Positions 5,001 to 7,757 of a DNA stretch of 7,757 nt are shown here, piece after piece. A model generated the notes under the pieces. The model worked only from the letters and a program-made list of their open reading frames with translations, did no database searches and was not told where the DNA came from. The translations under genes and the position numbers were made by a program. Source of the stretch: an uncultured Ilumatobacter sp. (lineage in GTDB: Bacteria; Actinomycetota; Acidimicrobiia; Acidimicrobiales; Ilumatobacteraceae); assembly GCA_937891565.1 (NCBI GenBank), contig CALAHA010000024.1:1-7757 (forward strand). Reading direction: 5' to 3'. Position 1 is the stretch's first letter. Each line of letters starts with the position of its first letter.

Positions 5001-6158
5001 TCAGTCTGAACGACTGTCCCAGCCGCTCGCTGCGATCTCGGCGCCATCGGCGTCGAGTCCGCGGCCTGCCCACCGGATTGATCCGGGCGTTGCCGACAAT
5101 CGAGCAATCACACTCTGCATGGGGGTGCCACCCAAGCCGTCTGGAACGGTTTCGATGGTGCCCCGTTGCGCGTAGTGGGGGTCGCGGGCGATCTCGGCCA
5201 TGTCGAGAACTGGGCCGATCGCCGCGTCGGCTGCAGTGAACGCATCGACCACTTCGGCTTGTGTCCGATCTGCACACCAGGCGGTCATGATCGCTTCGAG
5301 GTCTGTACGGTGCTCGGTGCGCCCGGCGAAGGTTGTGAACCGCACGTCGTCTCCGACACCGAGTAGCTCCATCACCCGGGCCGCCACCGAATCGCTGCTC
5401 GTCGATGCCGCAACCCACTTGCCGTCGTTGCACTGGTAGGTCCCTCGGGGCACCGTGTAGGGCAGGCCGGCACCGAGTCGAGGCTGCTGTTCGCCAGTCA
5501 CCGCAAAGAGCGAGGCGAGTGGCCCCATCATGTGGAACATCGTCTCCAACAGGTTCGCATCGACAACCTGGCCGACGCCCGAGTGCAATGCGACCATCGT
5601 GGCGAATGCGGCCGAGAGGCCGGTCACTTCGTCGGTCAGAGCGACTGGTGGCAGGAGCGGCTGGCCTTCGGGCTCACCGGAGAGGGCAACGAGCCCGGAC
5701 ATGGCCTCCGCGATCGTTGCGAAGCCCGCACGGGACGCGTATGGCCCGTCTTGGCCGAACCCCGACACTCGCGTGATGACCAGCTTCGGGTTGCGAGCCA
5801 ACAAGACATCTGGCCCGAGGCCGAGCCGCTCAAGCGTTCCCGGACGAGAGTTCTCGACGAGCACGTCGGCCTCGTCGAGGAGCCGCAGCAAGGTGGCACG
5901 ATCGGCATCGTCTTTCACGTCGAGCACGACGGTCCGCTTGTTGCGGTTGACCAGCTTCCACCACAGGCCCTCGCCATCGCGCGGGTCGCGCCACGCCATG
6001 TTGCGCAGGCTGTCGCCGCCCGGCCGCTCGACCTTGATCACGTCGGCGCCGAAGTCGGCGAGGTACCGCGCACAGTTCGGCCCGGCGAGCACCGTCGACA
6101 TGTCGATGACGCGCAGATCGACCAGCGGGCCAGTCCGCTCGCCGGGTGGTCGACTCAT
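5001..6158 (-). CDS. CaiB/BaiF family III acyl-CoA transferase
   Basis: Predicted to move CoA between an acyl-CoA and a free carboxylic acid. It is 385 aa from ATG 6158, a typical length. The N-terminal block LRVIDMSTVLAGPNCARYLADFGADVIKVE, then NRNKR and VENSRPGTLERLGLG, are hallmarks of the family. The catalytic aspartate that forms the acyl-anhydride intermediate is most likely D176 in ALTDEVTG, matching D169 of formyl-CoA transferase. GVGQVVDANLLE follows at about 194-205. The acid used cannot be told from sequence; alpha-methylacyl-CoA racemase and carnitine or formyl-CoA transferases are relatives. The ATG overlaps the stop of the upstream aminotransferase (ATGA, 6158-6155), so the two were an operon. 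The frame is open further upstream to 6308, but that part is the shadow of the aminotransferase. Confidence 0.93.
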   Translation of the reverse strand: MSRPPGERTGPLVDLRVIDMSTVLAGPNCARYLADFGADVIKVERPGGDSLRNMAWRDPRDGEGLWWKLVNRNKRTVVLDVKDDADRATLLRLLDEADVLVENSRPGTLERLGLGPDVLLARNPKLVITRVSGFGQDGPYASRAGFATIAEAMSGLVALSGEPEGQPLLPPVALTDEVTGLSAAFATMVALHSGVGQVVDANLLETMFHMMGPLASLFAVTGEQQPRLGAGLPYTVPRGTYQCNDGKWVAASTSSDSVAARVMELLGVGDDVRFTTFAGRTEHRTDLEAIMTAWCADRTQAEVVDAFTAADAAIGPVLDMAEIARDPHYAQRGTIETVPDGLGGTPMQSVIARLSATPGSIRWAGRGLDADGAEIAASGWDSRSD

Positions 6159-7317
6159 GGTGCCCAGCTCGCGATTGCCGAGCACGCTTCGTCGAGGTCG
6201 GAGCCTTCGCCGGCATAGGAGAAGCGGATGTACTCGTGGCCTCGGGCCAGGTCGAAGTCGATACCGGGGGTGCAGGCCACGCCCAGTTCGTCGAGCCATC
6301 GCTGGCACAGGTCCATTGACGACAGTCCAATGTCGGTCGTGAACTGAGGGACGTGGGCATAGATATAGAACGCGCCGTCGGCCGGCGCGATGTCGGTGAT
6401 GCCGGCAGCACTCAGGCCAGACAGCATCACTCGTCGGTTGACCCGGTAGCGAGCGACATGGCCTTCCAACTCATTGGTTGCATCGAGGGCGGCCAGCGCG
6501 GCGACCTGCGAAACGTGCGGAGCGCAGATGTGCATGTTCTGTTGCAGGCGTTCGACCACGTCGACGAGATGGTCAGGGACCACCATCCAACCAACCCGCC
6601 AGCCAGTCATTGAGAAGTACTTTGAGAAGCTGTTGATGACAATGGCGTCGGGCGCGTGTTCGAGCATCGGCGCAGCATTCCGTCGTCGACGATGCCGTGG
6701 TAGATCTCGTCGGCAACGATCGCGATGCCGTGGTCGCTGCAGTAACCGGCAACCTCGGCGAGTGCGTTGCCAGACAGGATCGTTCCCGTCGGATTCGACG
6801 GAGAGGCAAGTACGAGTCCGTCGAGATGACCGGCGTTGCTCAGATGTTGGGCAGTCGGGGCCCACCGGCTCTCTGGTCCAACGGGGATCGGCACGGCCTC
6901 GATGCCGAGTGCGATGAGTGTGTTCCGGTAGCAGGGATAGCCCGGCTCGATGACCCCGACCCGCTGGCCGGGCTCGAACAACGTGAGGAAGGCCAGTGAG
7001 AAACCGGCAGATGCCCCAGCGACGACCACGATTCGTGATGGGTCGAGCGGTCGCGCCCCCGGTGGGCCAAGCGCTGTATGCCGATCAGCAAGACGTTCCC
7101 GAAGCTCTGGCACACCAGTTGCGTTCGTGTATCCGAGTGGGGTGTCGAGGGCGCTGATCACCGCTCGGCGGGCCGTGTCGGGGAGACCTGTCGCTGGTTG
7201 CCCAACCTCGAGGTGCATGACGCGATGGCCGGCAGCCTCGCGGGCGCCGGCTGCTCGGTTCATTGCCATGGCATGAAATGGCGGGACCTGCGCTGCCCGC
7301 ACCGCTGCTTGGATCAC
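6155..7317 (-). pseudogene. Class I aminotransferase broken by one frameshift
   Basis: Two frames together make one complete PLP-dependent aminotransferase of about 387 aa. The first part, from GTG 7317, has VPPFHAM, HLEVGQPATGLP, GYTNATG, SPSNPTG and ADEIYHGIV. At about 6680 the frame shifts, and the second frame continues with PMLEHAPDAIVINSFSKYF (Schiff-base lysine at 6622-6620), MTGWRVGW and the C-terminal arginine in HEYIRFSY, ending at TGA 6157-6155. One missing base after GAC GAC GG would restore the frame. As written, translation ends at TGA 6609-6607 after 236 residues, without the PLP lysine. All other conserved blocks are intact, so this is either a very recent mutation or a sequencing/assembly error. 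The family contains aspartate- and other amino-acid transaminases; substrate is unknown. A weak -10-like CACACT (7329-7324) precedes the GTG by six bases. Confidence 0.85.
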
Positions 7318-7370
7318 ATGTGAAGTGTGGCAGCTGTGCCTGGCTTGAGAGAAACGAGAACGGGGCTCGC

Positions 7371-7382
7371 GGTTGATCAACC
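7371..7382. promoter_or_regulatory. Perfect 12-bp palindrome between the ABC exporter and aminotransferase genes
   Basis: GGTTGATCAACC lies in the 83-bp gap (7318-7400) between two same-strand genes, 54 bp before the aminotransferase GTG. It could be a dimeric repressor site. On the minus strand it is followed by a small CGAG/CTCG hairpin and TTT, so it may instead belong to a weak terminator of the ABC gene. Nothing else in the gap is recognisable. Confidence 0.3.
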
Positions 7383-7400
7383 TGTGACTGGGCGGCGCGC

Positions 7401-7757
7401 TCAGTTCGGGATGACGAGATCACCTGCTTGCAGTTGGTGCGCATAGCGCCCGCCAGCTGCCAGCAGTTCGGCGTGTGTGCCGATTTCGGCGACTCGACCG
7501 TTTTCGATGAACGCGATCCGGTCGGCGCTGCGAATTGTCGACAGGCGATGCGCGATAACGAGAGCGGTTCGGCCCTCCATCGCATGTTCGAGAGCGGCTT
7601 GGATGTGCGCTTCGTTGTCGTTGTCGAGATGGCTTGTTGCCTCGTCGAGAATGATGATCGCAGGATCCTTCAGCAGCAGACGGGCGATCGCCAGCCGTTG
7701 CTTCTCGCCACCGCTCAGCCGATAGCCACGCTCGCCGACGATGGTGTCGTAGCCGTC
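7401..7757 (-). CDS. ABC exporter, C-terminal part of the ATP-binding domain (partial)
   Basis: The last 118 residues of an ATPase domain; the 5' part of the gene lies beyond the right edge. The visible order is GERGYRLSGGEKQR with the ABC signature at residues 14-18 of the fragment, Walker B IIILDEAT with the catalytic glutamate E39, the D-loop SHLD at 42-45, and the H-loop histidine H70 in VIAHRLSTI. The tail GRVAEIGTHAELLAAGGRYAHQL is typical of exporters with fused membrane and ATPase domains (MsbA/multidrug type). The transported substrate cannot be inferred. The stop is TGA 7403-7401. It reads in the same direction as the aminotransferase and CoA-transferase genes, with an 83-bp gap. 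Confidence 0.95.
   Translation of the reverse strand, partial: DGYDTIVGERGYRLSGGEKQRLAIARLLLKDPAIIILDEATSHLDNDNEAHIQAALEHAMEGRTALVIAHRLSTIRSADRIAFIENGRVAEIGTHAELLAAGGRYAHQLQAGDLVIPN

Noticed and set aside
5530..6342. Long plus-strand open frames (up to 270 codons) opposite the CoA-transferase gene.
   Set aside because: They are GC-driven antisense shadows of a strongly conserved gene and have low-complexity Ser/Arg-rich products.
6676..6690. Programmed -1 frameshifting in the aminotransferase gene.
   Set aside because: No slippery heptamer or downstream pseudoknot is evident, and such enzymes are not known to use recoding. An indel is simpler.

Overview
The window is GC-rich double-stranded genomic DNA, densely coded on both strands. 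It looks like an actinobacterial chromosome segment. Codons favour G or C in the third position, several genes have TAnnnT-type -10 hexamers 6-7 nt before a GTG or ATG (leaderless style), and the aminotransferase at 1616-2800 resembles the mycobacterial Rv0858c (DapC) type. A marine Acidimicrobiia relative such as Ilumatobacter is my best guess, but that is inference. There is no phage, plasmid or CRISPR signal. The only mobile-DNA-like feature is a REP-type hairpin pair at 3601-3673.

Layout, left half. A tRNA-Arg(ACG) gene (68-140) with its own promoter and a strong terminator is followed by a triplicated 14-bp terminator tail. Next is a membrane-bound diguanylate cyclase (294-1556). Then comes a two-gene operon with a 4-nt ATGA overlap: a class I aminotransferase (1616-2800) and an omega-amidase of the nitrilase superfamily (2797-3606). 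Together these fit the glutamine transaminase/omega-amidase (glutaminase II) route. The aminotransferase makes an alpha-keto acid such as alpha-ketoglutaramate, and the amidase hydrolyses the omega-amide and pulls the transamination forward. The REP-like element sits between this operon and a convergent GNAT acetyltransferase (3684-4166, minus). The stop codons of both genes fall inside repeat sequence.

Layout, right half. A divergent promoter region (4167-4279) with a G-rich tract drives the GNAT gene leftward and msrA (4280-4909) rightward. MsrA is the three-cysteine, E. coli-type peptide methionine sulfoxide reductase. Downstream lies a 13-codon micro-ORF with a good ribosome binding site. 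On the minus strand, reading from the right edge, are the 3' end of an ABC exporter ATPase (7401-7757), a second class I aminotransferase broken by a single frameshift (6155-7317), and a CaiB/BaiF family III CoA-transferase (5001-6158) overlapping it by ATGA.

Main points for a second look: the double-hairpin element with both stop codons, the frameshifted aminotransferase upstream of a coupled CoA-transferase, the micro-ORF after msrA, and the recurring leaderless-type promoters. I did not find a convincing new multi-gene system.
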